Assembly: GCA_947175545.1 (NCBI GenBank)
Contig: CAMWNI010000009.1
Span: 1 to 64,000 of the forward strand
Direction of reading: 5' to 3'
DNA: 64,000 nt
Source: an uncultured Porphyromonadaceae bacterium
Lineage (GTDB): Bacteria; Bacteroidota; Bacteroidia; Bacteroidales; Muribaculaceae
Part shown: positions 8,111 through 16,760 of the stretch, piece after piece
Position numbering within the stretch: position 1 is the stretch's first letter
Layout: every line of letters starts with the position of its first letter
Program-made: the position numbers and the translations under genes
Notes under the pieces: generated by a model
Seen by the model: only the letters and a program-made list of their open reading frames with translations
The model's database searches: none
Told to the model about the DNA's origin: nothing

Positions 8111-9751
8111 ATGAGAAAGTATATGCTAATCTTTGCAGCGGCCATCGTCTCGACATTCGGAGCCGGAGCGCAGAGTGCCATGGATGCCTTCAGCGCATCT
8201 CAGTCCCAGCTCAGGGGAACGGCTCGCTATGTCTCGATGGGCGGGGCCTTCGGCGCGCTTGGCGGCGACCTCTCGACGCTCAATCAGAACCCCGCAGGCC
8301 TTGGCGTTTACCGCAGCAATGAATTCGGCGCAACTCTTGACATTGATTTCAGTTCGACGTCAATGAGCAACACCGGTTCAAATTCGATGACCGACAGGCG
8401 CACTCGTGCCGCTTGCAACAATTTTGGTTATGCCGGTTCGACACGCACAGGCTCTGACCTGATGCCTTATTTTGCCTGGGGTGCAACCTATAACCGAATC
8501 AACTCGTTCGAGCGTTCCTATAAGGGCTATTTCCCGAATCTTCCCTCCTCATGGTCGAACTATGTCGCATCATTCTCCGGCGGCTACAGCGGCCAGCAAC
8601 TCTGGGGAACCGAGGACTACGATCCCTTCTTTGACAGCAATGTCCCCTGGATTTCAGCGCTTGCCTACAATACGTTCCTGATTAATCCCGCACAGAATGG
8701 CAATGGCTATGTCGGATTAATGCAACCCGGCTCAAACGGTGACGCTTCAATTGAGGTTCGCGAACAGGGCTATATTGACGAATATTCGATTAATTTCGGA
8801 GGTAACTTCTCAAACATGGTCTACTGGGGCATTGCATTCGGAATCAGCGATATCAGTTACAAACAGTCGTCTTACTACGACGAAAACATCAACAATGCTC
8901 TCGTTCCCGTCTCAGAGGCCTCCGATGGACTGACAACCGGCACTGCTGAGTGGGGAATCGAAAACCTCCAGCAGGTCAGCGGAACCGGTTTTAACCTCAA
9001 GCTTGGCCTGATTTTCAAGCCAATCAACGAGTTCCGCATCGGTCTGGCCGTTCACACTCCAACCTGGTATAATCTCTCGTATAGCACCAACGCCTGGGTT
9101 GACTACGGCCTGGGAAAAATTGAAAACGATGGCTACTATACCCTCGACTCAATGGTTGATGACAACCCTTATGCCACTACCAACAACGGTTACTGGGACA
9201 TGAAGTTGAAAACTCCCTGGCGTCTGATGGCAAGTGCCGCCGGTGTGATTGGCGGACGCTTTATCATCTCTGCCGACTATGTCTATGAGGCTTATCCTTC
9301 GATGTCATTCTCTGATGACCTCGGAAAGCTCGACGACATTTCTGCTGACGTCAAGCGCTATTATCAGCCGACAAACGAGCTCCGCGTCGGTGCTGAATAT
9401 CGACTCACTCCCTCCTGGAGTGTCCGCGCCGGTTACAACTGGAAAAGTTCGGCTGCAAAGACCGCTGTGCGCGAAGGTCAGGATTACCTCTATACGTCCG
9501 GCACGCAGTCAATGGCTGAGTTCAAGGGTGATCGTAACAACGTCTCCGTCGGTCTCGGTTATCGTACGGGCGGGTTCTACATTGACGCTGCTTATGTACA
9601 CTCGACTCAGAAGAGCGACTGGTTTGCTTTCAGCTCGTTTCCCTCAGCCAATGGTGGATATGACCTCGCCTCCGGCGCCTTCTCCTCGCCCCGCGGAACC
9701 ATTACGTCAAAGAACAATAACCTTGTCCTCTCAATCGGATTCAAATTCTGA
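8111..9751 (+). CDS. FadL/OmpP1-like outer membrane transport protein
   Basis: 546 aa from ATG 8111; the upstream in-frame start at 8090 only adds residues before the signal peptide (RKYMLIFAAAIVSTFGAGAQ). After cleavage comes the family's N-terminal hatch pattern: SAMDAFSASQSQLRGTARY, SMGGAFGALGGDLSTLNQNP and AGLGVYRSNEFG. About 14 amphipathic strands follow, with a final strand NLVLSIGFKF ending in aromatic Phe. Known family members move hydrophobic compounds across the outer membrane; the ligand here cannot be predicted. It is followed by a terminator at 9779-9817. Confidence 0.86.
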   Translation: MRKYMLIFAAAIVSTFGAGAQSAMDAFSASQSQLRGTARYVSMGGAFGALGGDLSTLNQNPAGLGVYRSNEFGATLDIDFSSTSMSNTGSNSMTDRRTRAACNNFGYAGSTRTGSDLMPYFAWGATYNRINSFERSYKGYFPNLPSSWSNYVASFSGGYSGQQLWGTEDYDPFFDSNVPWISALAYNTFLINPAQNGNGYVGLMQPGSNGDASIEVREQGYIDEYSINFGGNFSNMVYWGIAFGISDISYKQSSYYDENINNALVPVSEASDGLTTGTAEWGIENLQQVSGTGFNLKLGLIFKPINEFRIGLAVHTPTWYNLSYSTNAWVDYGLGKIENDGYYTLDSMVDDNPYATTNNGYWDMKLKTPWRLMASAAGVIGGRFIISADYVYEAYPSMSFSDDLGKLDDISADVKRYYQPTNELRVGAEYRLTPSWSVRAGYNWKSSAAKTAVREGQDYLYTSGTQSMAEFKGDRNNVSVGLGYRTGGFYIDAAYVHSTQKSDWFAFSSFPSANGGYDLASGAFSSPRGTITSKNNNLVLSIGFKF

Positions 9752-9778
9752 TTCCGCACGAATACAACAATTTTATAG

Positions 9779-9817
9779 AAATTGTCTGTCCCGGACTTCA
9801 GGGACGGGCAATTTTTA
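9779..9817 (+). terminator. Rho-independent terminator after the FadL-like gene
   Basis: A 14-bp stem with two G-T pairs (AAATTGTCTGTCCC / GGGACGGGCAATTT), an 8-nt loop and a T-rich tail. Confidence 0.88.
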
Positions 9818-9836
9818 TATTTTACGGTCGATTTAT

Positions 9837-9867
9837 TTGGCGTTCTGCGTTTTTAGTCTTAAATTTG
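9837..9867 (+). promoter_or_regulatory. Promoter of the VTC module, almost on top of the start codon
   Basis: TTG (9837-9839), 20-nt spacer, TAAATTTG (9860-9867). The ATG is at 9875, only 7 nt after the -7 box, so the mRNA should have a leader of about 0-5 nt. Confidence 0.8.
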
Positions 9868-9874
9868 CATCATC

Positions 9875-10642
9875 ATGTTGCAACAACTGCTTGAAGATTA
9901 TCGCTCGGTTTCGCTTGAACAGATGGGCAAGGTGAAACTCCTTAACCGGGTAGATACGAAATTTGTCACGACGACTGACGGCCTTGAGAAACTCCTTCGG
10001 ATGGCTGCCGGCAGTTACTTCATTCAGGAGATCGAGGGCAAAAAACTGATGCCATACACGACTCTCTACTTTGACACTCAGGAGTGTGACATGTTTTCGC
10101 GCCATCAGCGCGGATGCAAGACGCGCCAGAAAATCCGTGTGCGACGCTATGAAAGCTCCGGTGTCGGTTTCCTTGAGGTCAAGAGAAAAAACAACAAGGG
10201 CCGAACCGACAAGAAGCGCATCCAGATTCCCGAATACACCCCTGACCCAAAGAACTACCGGGAATTTCTGTCTGCCAAATCATGGTATGGCAACGTTGAC
10301 CTGCTGCCGCAACTGAGCAATGCCTTCCGCCGCATCACTCTGGTCAATAACGCAATGACTGAGCGGCTGACCATTGACCTCGATTTAAAATTCCACAATG
10401 AAGTGACAGGCGCTGACTTTGACATGGGGCAGATTGTCGTTGTTGAGGTCAAGCGAGACGGCCTTACCCATTCACCGGTTCTTGACATTCTGAAAACACT
10501 CCGCATCAAGCAGAGCGGTTTCTCGAAATATTGCATTGGAATGGCATTGACAAATCCCTCATTGAAACAAAACCGCTTTCGTGAGCGTCTGCGCTATGTT
10601 TCAAAACTGATTTCGAATTCAAACAAAAAAACAAACCAATAA
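9875..10642 (+). CDS. VTC-domain polyphosphate polymerase-like protein
   Basis: 255 aa. It is a single VTC (CYTH-like tunnel) domain. Recognisable strands carry the basic and acidic residues expected to line the tunnel: LLNRVDTKFV (about 24-33), TLYFDT, KTRQKIRVRRYE, GFLEVKRKNNKGRTDKK, ERLTIDLDL and IVVVEVKRDG. Yeast Vtc4 uses this fold to polymerise polyphosphate from ATP; bacterial members without SPX domains are common and mostly untested. The set of charged residues looks complete, so activity is plausible. The start is right because residues 1-20 match the usual family N-terminus, even though it implies a leaderless mRNA. It is the first gene of a three-gene unit (20-nt gap, then 4-nt overlap). 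Confidence 0.85.
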   Translation: MLQQLLEDYRSVSLEQMGKVKLLNRVDTKFVTTTDGLEKLLRMAAGSYFIQEIEGKKLMPYTTLYFDTQECDMFSRHQRGCKTRQKIRVRRYESSGVGFLEVKRKNNKGRTDKKRIQIPEYTPDPKNYREFLSAKSWYGNVDLLPQLSNAFRRITLVNNAMTERLTIDLDLKFHNEVTGADFDMGQIVVVEVKRDGLTHSPVLDILKTLRIKQSGFSKYCIGMALTNPSLKQNRFRERLRYVSKLISNSNKKTNQ

Positions 10643-10662
10643 AAAATCCTTAAATCTTTCAA

Positions 10663-11364
10663 ATGGAAGAACTGACCGACATTACGGCCGTAGCCGCCGA
10701 GAGAGCGACCAGCCTATGGGATCTCATTGACCCCAATGGCTTTAACACTTTTGACCTTTGGGAACTCCTGATTCGCTTTGCGTTCAATGCCCTGGTCGTT
10801 ACCGTTATAATTCATCTGCTTTATTATCCTAAGAGCCGCCGCCGCGACTATTATTTTACTTTCTCGCTGATTTCCGTCAGCATCTTCTTCCTGATTTACC
10901 TTCTTGGCGGGGTGAAACTAAAAGTCGGTTTTGCGCTGGGCCTGTTTGCCATTTTCGGCATCATACGTTACAGGACTGAGTCAATGCCCGTGCGTGAAAT
11001 GACTTATCTGTTCGTAATTATCGCAATCTCCGTTATCAATGCCCTCTGTTCCAATTTATTGCAGGCTCTGGTTGCAAATTTGCTTTTCATCGGATGGATT
11101 TGGTTATGCGAAAGTTCCAATTGGATTCGCCATGTTGCCAGCAAACTTATTCTCTATGATCGCCCTGAGCTGACGGCCCCTGAACGTCGCTCCGAACTGC
11201 TGGAGGACCTGCGGAAGCGTACCGGACTCGAAATCAAGCGAATTGAGGTCGGACATATTGATTTCCTGCGTGACACGGCGATGCTCAAGGTATACTATAT
11301 TCCGACTGACGAAGGCGTCAACACCGTTGATAACATCGTTAAATTTCCCAAGGAAGGCCAATGA
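10663..11364 (+). CDS. DUF4956 membrane protein
   Basis: 233 aa. Four or so membrane helices lie in the N-terminal two-thirds (about 35-50, 62-80, 85-104, 115-150). A conserved family-type core follows the third helix: GLFAIFGIIRYRTESMPVRE. A soluble C-terminal domain (about 165-233) reads like a small alpha/beta fold (LLEDLRKRTGLEIKRIEVG, then DFLRDTAMLKVYY). DUF4956 genes are commonly found beside VTC genes, as here, and the cytoplasmic tail may dock the polymerase; that is inference. It overlaps the next gene by 4 nt (ATGA). Confidence 0.87.
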   Translation: MEELTDITAVAAERATSLWDLIDPNGFNTFDLWELLIRFAFNALVVTVIIHLLYYPKSRRRDYYFTFSLISVSIFFLIYLLGGVKLKVGFALGLFAIFGIIRYRTESMPVREMTYLFVIIAISVINALCSNLLQALVANLLFIGWIWLCESSNWIRHVASKLILYDRPELTAPERRSELLEDLRKRTGLEIKRIEVGHIDFLRDTAMLKVYYIPTDEGVNTVDNIVKFPKEGQ

Positions 11365-12119
11365 AACTCAAATACATAATAGCCTCGGCTTTGCTGTCAA
11401 TTGCCTCGGGTGCCTCGGCTCAGACCCTTTTGGGAGGAGCCGAAATCAGCCATAAGTTTGCGTTCGGACTGAATCTCGGCGCCGGTATAGAATATCGGTC
11501 GGCCGATTGGCTCAGTAATTCTGACCAATGGAGCGCAGAGGTTTCCGCGTCCTATAAGCCAATTAAGCCGCTGAAAATCGGAGTGGCCTATAAGTTTATC
11601 CAGGCCCGCTATCCGGCCGAGCAGACCTCGAACTATGAAGTTTCGGCCTTCTGGGCAAATAAATATCGGGTCAGCATTGGCCTGACCGGCGAATGGAAGC
11701 CGCTGAAGGTCCTGACTCTTAGTCTGCGCGAGCGATATCAGTTCACTCATCGTCCGTCGCTCCAGGTTCCACGCTTTGACATTGATGACAATTCTCCCGC
11801 CGGCAATAAGACGGTTGCCGCCAAGAGCAAACACATTCTCCGCTCGCGAGTGATGGCCGAGGTCAAGCCCTCAAAAAAATGTCGGTTCACGCCTTACTGG
11901 AGTTTTGAACTTTATTCGCTGCTGGCCGACATAAACCATACGAAAAACCGCACGGGCAATGCAATGTTTTGCGATAAATGGCGTGTAACCGCCGGCACCG
12001 GGTTCAAAATTAACCGCCATAACTCCCTCGATTTGTTCTATCGGTTTGCAAAGACCACAGATGCCGACGAACTTGACGCGCCTCATACTGTAGGCCTTGT
12101 CTACTCGTTCAAGCTCTGA
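11361..12119 (+). CDS. DUF2490 outer-membrane barrel protein
   Basis: 252 aa. Signal peptide (KLKYIIASALLSIASGASAQ), then about ten to twelve amphipathic strands with the DUF2490 look: GLNLGAGIEYRSADW, a mid-protein SLRERYQFTHRPS and a closing strand TVGLVYSFKL. It is translationally coupled to the DUF4956 gene, so the operon spans a cytoplasmic polymerase-like enzyme, an inner-membrane protein and an outer-membrane barrel. That layout would suit synthesis and envelope handling of an anionic polymer, but no experiment is known to me for this trio. Confidence 0.83.
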   Translation: MKLKYIIASALLSIASGASAQTLLGGAEISHKFAFGLNLGAGIEYRSADWLSNSDQWSAEVSASYKPIKPLKIGVAYKFIQARYPAEQTSNYEVSAFWANKYRVSIGLTGEWKPLKVLTLSLRERYQFTHRPSLQVPRFDIDDNSPAGNKTVAAKSKHILRSRVMAEVKPSKKCRFTPYWSFELYSLLADINHTKNRTGNAMFCDKWRVTAGTGFKINRHNSLDLFYRFAKTTDADELDAPHTVGLVYSFKL

Positions 12120-12202
12120 TTCCCCGCATCCTTGATCGGTATTAAGGTACCTCAATAGTAAGACCGGCAGGTTCTGATACTTTTTCCGCCTTTCGGACAA
12201 AT

Positions 12203-12254
12203 ATAAAACAACAGAAGGAGACGCAAGAAATTGCGTCTCCTTCTGTTGTTTTAT
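12203..12254. terminator. Perfect 24-bp bidirectional terminator
   Basis: Arms 12203-12226 and 12231-12254 are perfectly complementary around a GAAA tetraloop, with A/T-rich ends. It separates the convergent DUF2490 gene (+) and the fibronectin-like lipoprotein (-). Confidence 0.93.
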
Positions 12255-12270
12255 GTAGGGATTTTGTAAG

Positions 12271-13920
12271 TTAGTCTCTAAGAGTGATGTTACTTACCGT
12301 AGCACAGTCTGAGCCTGTGCTGTTGCTTCCGTCTTTACGATATAGTATCTGCACGACTGATTCTCCTGTGTATGAGAATGGCCATGAAAAGACTTGATCT
12401 TTTCTCCCGCTGATGAAATCTGATGAGTCAGAACCTACAGAAACATACACTCCGTCATAGTTTGTTTCCGAGTCGACCGTGAGATTCATGGTGAGGGTTT
12501 GTCCTTGCGTGTGCTTTACGCGGATGTAGAGTACGGATTCAGATGAGTCAATTCCGCTGTTGCCGGAACACCATACTCCATTGTCGTTTTGTGTCCATGG
12601 ATACTGACCTTCAGAATAAACGTAAATATTATCGCCAGGCAGGGGTTGTTCCTCTTCAGGGTTGGCTTCGGTCTGGAAGTGTTGCATTGAGCCGTATACA
12701 TAAATGTCTTCTTTCTCCTCATACTCACCTAAGTAAATATAGGCACAGACATAATATGTAGTTTCTGCACTAAGTCCAACGATTTCCGCTTCGAAGTCTT
12801 TGGCGGTTATGCCATATTGTTCAATGTAGTAAACGTCAGCTTCAGGGTAATAGTAACGGTCATACCAGTTTACGGCTTCTTCCATTTTGAATTCCGAAGC
12901 GTTTGTGTAAACTTTCGAAATCATAAATCCGCCTTCAACTTCTTCCAGTCCGACTGCCGAGAATGGGAATGATGCGCTCAGTATGGCTGAATTGTGAGTG
13001 ATTTCTGTCGCTTTGTTTGTGCCGACGGTGATTTCGTCCATGCCTTTAGTCTTAAGGGTTTTGACTTCCGGACTATAGAAATATTTGTTATTCCATTTAA
13101 AATAGGTGCGGTAGTAATACGAGGTGCCGGGTTTCAGGTTAGTCATGTCGAAACTTACACGACCATTCAGGTTCGTTGATGTTTTCTTCTCTAATGGAGC
13201 GGGAATTTCATCTTCGGTTTCAAAATGGTTCTTAGTCCACTCGTTGTAAAATTCGTGAGTCAGTTTGTCTGCGGCATTGAGCTGTGGCGCCGTTGAGTAG
13301 ATAAATCCATATTCCTGATCTTCGTTGACGTCCTGGAGCTTTCCAACGTTGATTACGCCGTTTAATGTGCCGGCAACAGCATAGATGTTGGACGGTTCGC
13401 TTGTTGCCATGGTGATTTCCGGAGTCGGGTCCTGAGTCGTAAAGCTCTCAACCTTTGAGTAGTTGACATTCTGGCCGATGCTGACATAGGCGCGATAATA
13501 GTACTTTGTTGCCGGTTTCAGGTTGACAATCTGTTTTTCAAACTTGCCGTCGGCTGCCGAATTTGTGATAGGCACGTTTATGCAGTCATAATCTTCTTTG
13601 TCGTTTTTGCCACTGTGGCCTCCATACTGTAATTTGCCGTCATAGTCGAAGTCAGGACTTTTCAGCGCCTCCATGTAGACAACACCATATGAGTGGTCGC
13701 TTGTGATTTTAGGAAAATCAACTGTGCCGAGCAGTACGCATTTGGTGTAGGTAATGTCACGTGTCGATCCGATTGTGATTAGATTACTGCCGAGTGTGCC
13801 GTAAGAGCCATTGCCTCCTCCGCCGCCTTTGCCGGATTCGGGTTCGTCGCCTGAGCATGCTGTAAAACCTAACGAACAGCCAACAGCAAGTGCAACCATA
13901 ATACGATGAATAAATCTCAT
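12271..13920 (-). CDS. Lipoprotein with fibronectin type III-like repeats
   Basis: 549 aa. The lipobox GFTAC (Cys about 22) is followed by a Gly/Ser/Asp linker, as expected for a surface-exposed Bacteroidales lipoprotein. Three FnIII-like modules occupy about 45-410; each ends with the strand signature LKPATKYYYRAY, LKPGTSYYYRTY or LSAETTYYVCAY. The C-terminal 120 residues (about 430-549) form a separate beta-rich domain with SEGQYPWTQNDNG. A carbohydrate- or matrix-binding role is possible but unproven. Its promoter region carries an unusual G7 tract (13961-14004) shared with the TRL-like gene. Confidence 0.78.
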   Translation of the reverse strand: MRFIHRIMVALAVGCSLGFTACSGDEPESGKGGGGGNGSYGTLGSNLITIGSTRDITYTKCVLLGTVDFPKITSDHSYGVVYMEALKSPDFDYDGKLQYGGHSGKNDKEDYDCINVPITNSAADGKFEKQIVNLKPATKYYYRAYVSIGQNVNYSKVESFTTQDPTPEITMATSEPSNIYAVAGTLNGVINVGKLQDVNEDQEYGFIYSTAPQLNAADKLTHEFYNEWTKNHFETEDEIPAPLEKKTSTNLNGRVSFDMTNLKPGTSYYYRTYFKWNNKYFYSPEVKTLKTKGMDEITVGTNKATEITHNSAILSASFPFSAVGLEEVEGGFMISKVYTNASEFKMEEAVNWYDRYYYPEADVYYIEQYGITAKDFEAEIVGLSAETTYYVCAYIYLGEYEEKEDIYVYGSMQHFQTEANPEEEQPLPGDNIYVYSEGQYPWTQNDNGVWCSGNSGIDSSESVLYIRVKHTQGQTLTMNLTVDSETNYDGVYVSVGSDSSDFISGRKDQVFSWPFSYTGESVVQILYRKDGSNSTGSDCATVSNITLRD

Positions 13921-13960
13921 TTGTTTGTAATTTTTTAGTGAATATATGTGTAAATTTCCG

Positions 13961-14004
13961 CAAAATTACAAAAAAAATTAACGTTTTACCCCCCCGATTG
14001 TTAA
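13961..14004 (-). promoter_or_regulatory. Atypical promoter with a G7 tract at the -33 position
   Basis: On the minus strand: TTTAACAATC, G7 (13989-13995), a 20-nt A/T-rich spacer with a T8 run, then TAATTTTG (13961-13968). No TTG is at the usual place. The same arrangement occurs at 23608-23654. The first bases overlap the TAA stop of the ClC gene. Confidence 0.6.
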
Positions 14005-15284
14005 ACTTTGTTAAATGTGTGTTTTGTTAGCTTGCGGCAGATGAGATATGAAATTCCTGCGCATATTGAAACCGGCAAAAGCAGCTGTTGCTGCGAGGTC
14101 ATTTCGACGGTGATGAAGATTGCCATGAGTGGTGCGCCGGTTGCTGCGGCCATTACGCCGCCCATGGCGCTGACAACCGACAGCGAGATCTGCATGCCGG
14201 TCAGTTGAGAAAAAAGAACGCCGGCTATGCCGCCGGCAAAGAGGGTGGGGGCAAAGTCGCCTCCGACGCCGCCGCCCGAGTTCGATGCATTGGCTGCCAC
14301 GGCCTTCGTAAGCAGGATTGCCGCCAGCGAGAGCGGCAACAGATATTTACCATCGTCAAATAAGGTCATGACAGACCCGCTGATGACGTCGTGGATATGC
14401 CCATTGGCGATTTTGCCCAAAACGCCATAGCCTTCGCCGTAGAGCGACGGAAAAAGAAACAATAACACGCCAAGCAGCAGGCCGGACGAAACGGCGCTGA
14501 GCCAGATGTTTTTCTCTTTTAACTTTGTGAAGCGTATCTTGGTCAGGCTTCCTGAAAATACATAATAGGCGGAATAAAGGCCGCAGAATGCTCCGAGAAG
14601 CAAAATCATCGGCAATTCCCTGACGGGCATCTGTGGATGAATCCAGAGCATCATGTCCGGGGTTTCGCCGCTGAGCAGATATGCCGTCATTGAGGATATG
14701 ATGCACATTGCCGCGAGCATCAGCAGCGGTTTCAGTCCAATCTGTATTCTGAGAACCTCGAAAGTGAAAAACATTCCCCCCATCGGCGATTTGAAAATGG
14801 CTGCAATACCGGCTCCGGCCCCGCACGCCGTACACATTATGAGCTGGTCGCGCGTCAATCCGAACCAGCGTCCCATGTTGCTGCCGATTGCTGCTCCGGT
14901 ATAGGCAATCGGACCCTCTGAGCCTGCCGAGCCGCCTAAACCGAGCGTTATCGAGCTGGCAACTATCGGCGAATAAATAACCTTAGGCGAAATAATGCCA
15001 TTGCCTGTCGGGCCGATGACGTCGATAATCTTTTGTGTCGAGTGTTCGAGCGGCACATGGAGTATGTATTTTACAAGGATAACCGTCAGCACGATTCCCG
15101 CCAGTCCTAAAGGAATCAGCCGGACGTTTGTGCGCGTTAGCGCCATTCCGTCAGTCACCGTCAAGGTTATTATGCCGACAAGCCATTTTAGCACCCAAGC
15201 CGCGACTCCAATCATGACTCCCGTTGCCGAGACCGGAAGCCACGGATGGCTTTTTGAGTAGTTTTGAATGTGTTGAACTGCCAT
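14001..15284 (-). CDS. ClC-family chloride channel/transporter
   Basis: 427 aa with about ten to twelve membrane helices and no CBS domain. Landmark motifs: GSAGSEGP, with the gating Glu at about 123 (helix F); GAGAGIAAIFKSPMGGMFF followed by TFE (helix H); and GGGVGGDFAPTLFAGG (helix N). The canonical selectivity motif GSGIP is not recognisable; HSTQKI stands in that region. Where E. coli ClC has the EE pair ending in the proton-pathway Glu203, this protein has EV, as in true channels. I infer channel-like conduction, but ion selectivity is uncertain. Confidence 0.85.
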   Translation of the reverse strand: MAVQHIQNYSKSHPWLPVSATGVMIGVAAWVLKWLVGIITLTVTDGMALTRTNVRLIPLGLAGIVLTVILVKYILHVPLEHSTQKIIDVIGPTGNGIISPKVIYSPIVASSITLGLGGSAGSEGPIAYTGAAIGSNMGRWFGLTRDQLIMCTACGAGAGIAAIFKSPMGGMFFTFEVLRIQIGLKPLLMLAAMCIISSMTAYLLSGETPDMMLWIHPQMPVRELPMILLLGAFCGLYSAYYVFSGSLTKIRFTKLKEKNIWLSAVSSGLLLGVLLFLFPSLYGEGYGVLGKIANGHIHDVISGSVMTLFDDGKYLLPLSLAAILLTKAVAANASNSGGGVGGDFAPTLFAGGIAGVLFSQLTGMQISLSVVSAMGGVMAAATGAPLMAIFITVEMTSQQQLLLPVSICAGISYLICRKLTKHTFNKV

Positions 15285-15318
15285 AACTGTTGTTAAAACA
15301 CCTCATGGAGTCCATTGG

Positions 15319-15350
15319 TTTGTCTATTTCGCACTTTTTCGTTAACTTTG
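15319..15350 (+). promoter_or_regulatory. Promoter of udk-lptB
   Basis: TTTG (15319-15322), 20-nt spacer, TAACTTTG (15343-15350); about 20 nt of leader. Confidence 0.8.
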
Positions 15351-15373
15351 CGAAAAAATTTACCAATTGACTT

Positions 15374-15988
15374 ATGATTACTATTGGCATTGCAGGCGGA
15401 ACCGGTAGCGGAAAAACTACGGTTGTCCGTAAAATCATTGAGGAGCTACCCGGAGGGGAAGTTGCCGTTTTGCCTCAGGATTCTTACTACAAGGATTTGA
15501 GCCACATTCCCCCGGAGGAACGTTGTAAAATAAACTTTGACGAACCGGCAGCAATCGAATGGCCTCTGCTTGTCAAGCATCTGCGCGAACTCAAAGCCGG
15601 CAAAGCGGTTGATGTCCCGACCTATAGCTACCTGACCTGCACGCGCCAGCCTGAAACCGTACGAGTTGAGCCTCGCGATGTTGTGATTGTAGAGGGCATC
15701 CTTGTTTTATGTGACGATGACTTGCGCGATATGCTTGACGTAAAGGTCTTTGTTGATGCCGATGCAGATGACCGACTGATTCGGCTGATTGCGCGCGATT
15801 GCGTTGAACGTGGCCGTACCCCCCAGATGGTTCTTGACCGTTATGAGGGCGTCCTCAAGCCGATGCACCTTCAGTACATCGAACCCTCGAAGCGCCACGC
15901 CGACCTGATTGTGCCGCAGGGCGGTAAGAACACCGTTGCAATGCGTCTGTTGACCGATTATATTGAAAGCCGACTTGGTAAAGCATGA
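15374..15988 (+). CDS. udk: Uridine kinase
   Basis: 204 aa, the usual length. P-loop [12 protein letters not shown] (about 4-15), then substrate-site signatures [10 protein letters not shown] and [13 protein letters not shown], the central [10 protein letters not shown] (about 97-106) and the lid arginines [12 protein letters not shown]. It phosphorylates uridine and cytidine to their monophosphates in pyrimidine salvage. It overlaps lptB by 4 nt (ATGA) and faces upp across a shared terminator, so two pyrimidine-salvage genes lie together. The coupling to lptB looks like genome packing rather than shared function. Confidence 0.95.
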   Translation: MITIGIAGGTGSGKTTVVRKIIEELPGGEVAVLPQDSYYKDLSHIPPEERCKINFDEPAAIEWPLLVKHLRELKAGKAVDVPTYSYLTCTRQPETVRVEPRDVVIVEGILVLCDDDLRDMLDVKVFVDADADDRLIRLIARDCVERGRTPQMVLDRYEGVLKPMHLQYIEPSKRHADLIVPQGGKNTVAMRLLTDYIESRLGKA

Positions 15989-16722
15989 TTCTGAGAACTG
16001 AAAACCTTGTAAAAATATACGGTCGGCGCACCGTTGTCAATCATGTCAGCATCAATCTGACTCAGGGAGAAATCGTTGGTCTGCTCGGACCTAACGGAGC
16101 GGGAAAAACGACCACGTTCTATATGACCGCCGGACTTGTCACTCCTAACGAGGGCGAAATCTTCCTTGACGACATGAACATAACCAAGTTTCCCGTCTAC
16201 AAGCGCGCGCAGAACGGCATTGGCTATCTGGCACAAGAGGCCTCCGTGTTTCGCAAACTGACCGTCGAGGACAATATTCGCGCTGTTCTCCAGATGACTA
16301 AACTGTCGAAGGAGGAACAGCGAGATAAGCTTGAAACTCTCATTTCGGAATTTAACCTTCAGAAAGTTCGTAAGAACTATGGAGACCGCCTGAGTGGCGG
16401 TGAACGTCGCCGAACCGAAATTGCCCGCTGTCTGGCAATCAATCCGAAGTTCATAATGCTTGACGAACCGTTTGCCGGTGTTGACCCGATTGCCGTCGAG
16501 GATATCCAGAGCGTAGTTTACAAGCTTAAGGAAAAAAACATAGGAATCCTCATTACGGACCATAACGCACCGGAAACACTATCGATCACAGACCGTGCCT
16601 ATCTTCTTTTTGAAGGCAAGATTCTCTTTCAGGGTACGAGTGAGGAATTAGCTGAAAATCCCGTCGTCCGCGAAAAATATCTTGGACGAAACTTCATTTT
16701 TCGTCGCAAACAATTCAATTAA
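15985..16722 (+). CDS. lptB: LPS export ABC transporter ATPase
   Basis: 245 aa. Walker [10 protein letters not shown] (about 36-44), Q-loop in [13 protein letters not shown], signature LSGGERRR (about 138-145), Walker [14 protein letters not shown] and the H-loop His in ITDHNAPE. The sequence [13 protein letters not shown] is diagnostic for LptB rather than general ABC ATPases. It powers extraction of LPS from the inner membrane together with LptF and LptG, which are not in this window. Translation is coupled to udk. Confidence 0.94.
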   Translation: MILRTENLVKIYGRRTVVNHVSINLTQGEIVGLLGPNGAGKTTTFYMTAGLVTPNEGEIFLDDMNITKFPVYKRAQNGIGYLAQEASVFRKLTVEDNIRAVLQMTKLSKEEQRDKLETLISEFNLQKVRKNYGDRLSGGERRRTEIARCLAINPKFIMLDEPFAGVDPIAVEDIQSVVYKLKEKNIGILITDHNAPETLSITDRAYLLFEGKILFQGTSEELAENPVVREKYLGRNFIFRRKQFN

Positions 16723-16727
16723 AAGTG

Positions 16728-16757
16728 AAAAGGCGAGCCGAAGCTCGCCTTTTTGCT
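16728..16757. terminator. Bidirectional terminator between lptB and upp
   Basis: An 11-bp stem AAAAGGCGAGC/GCTCGCCTTTT around a CGAA tetraloop, with T-runs in both directions. Confidence 0.93.
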
Positions 16758-16760
16758 TTT

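Noticed and set aside
7555-8322. 255-codon ORF in another frame across the low-complexity gene
   Set aside because: Pro/Arg/Ala-rich translation is a by-product of the Ser/Gly/Arg repeats; it also runs into the FadL-like gene.
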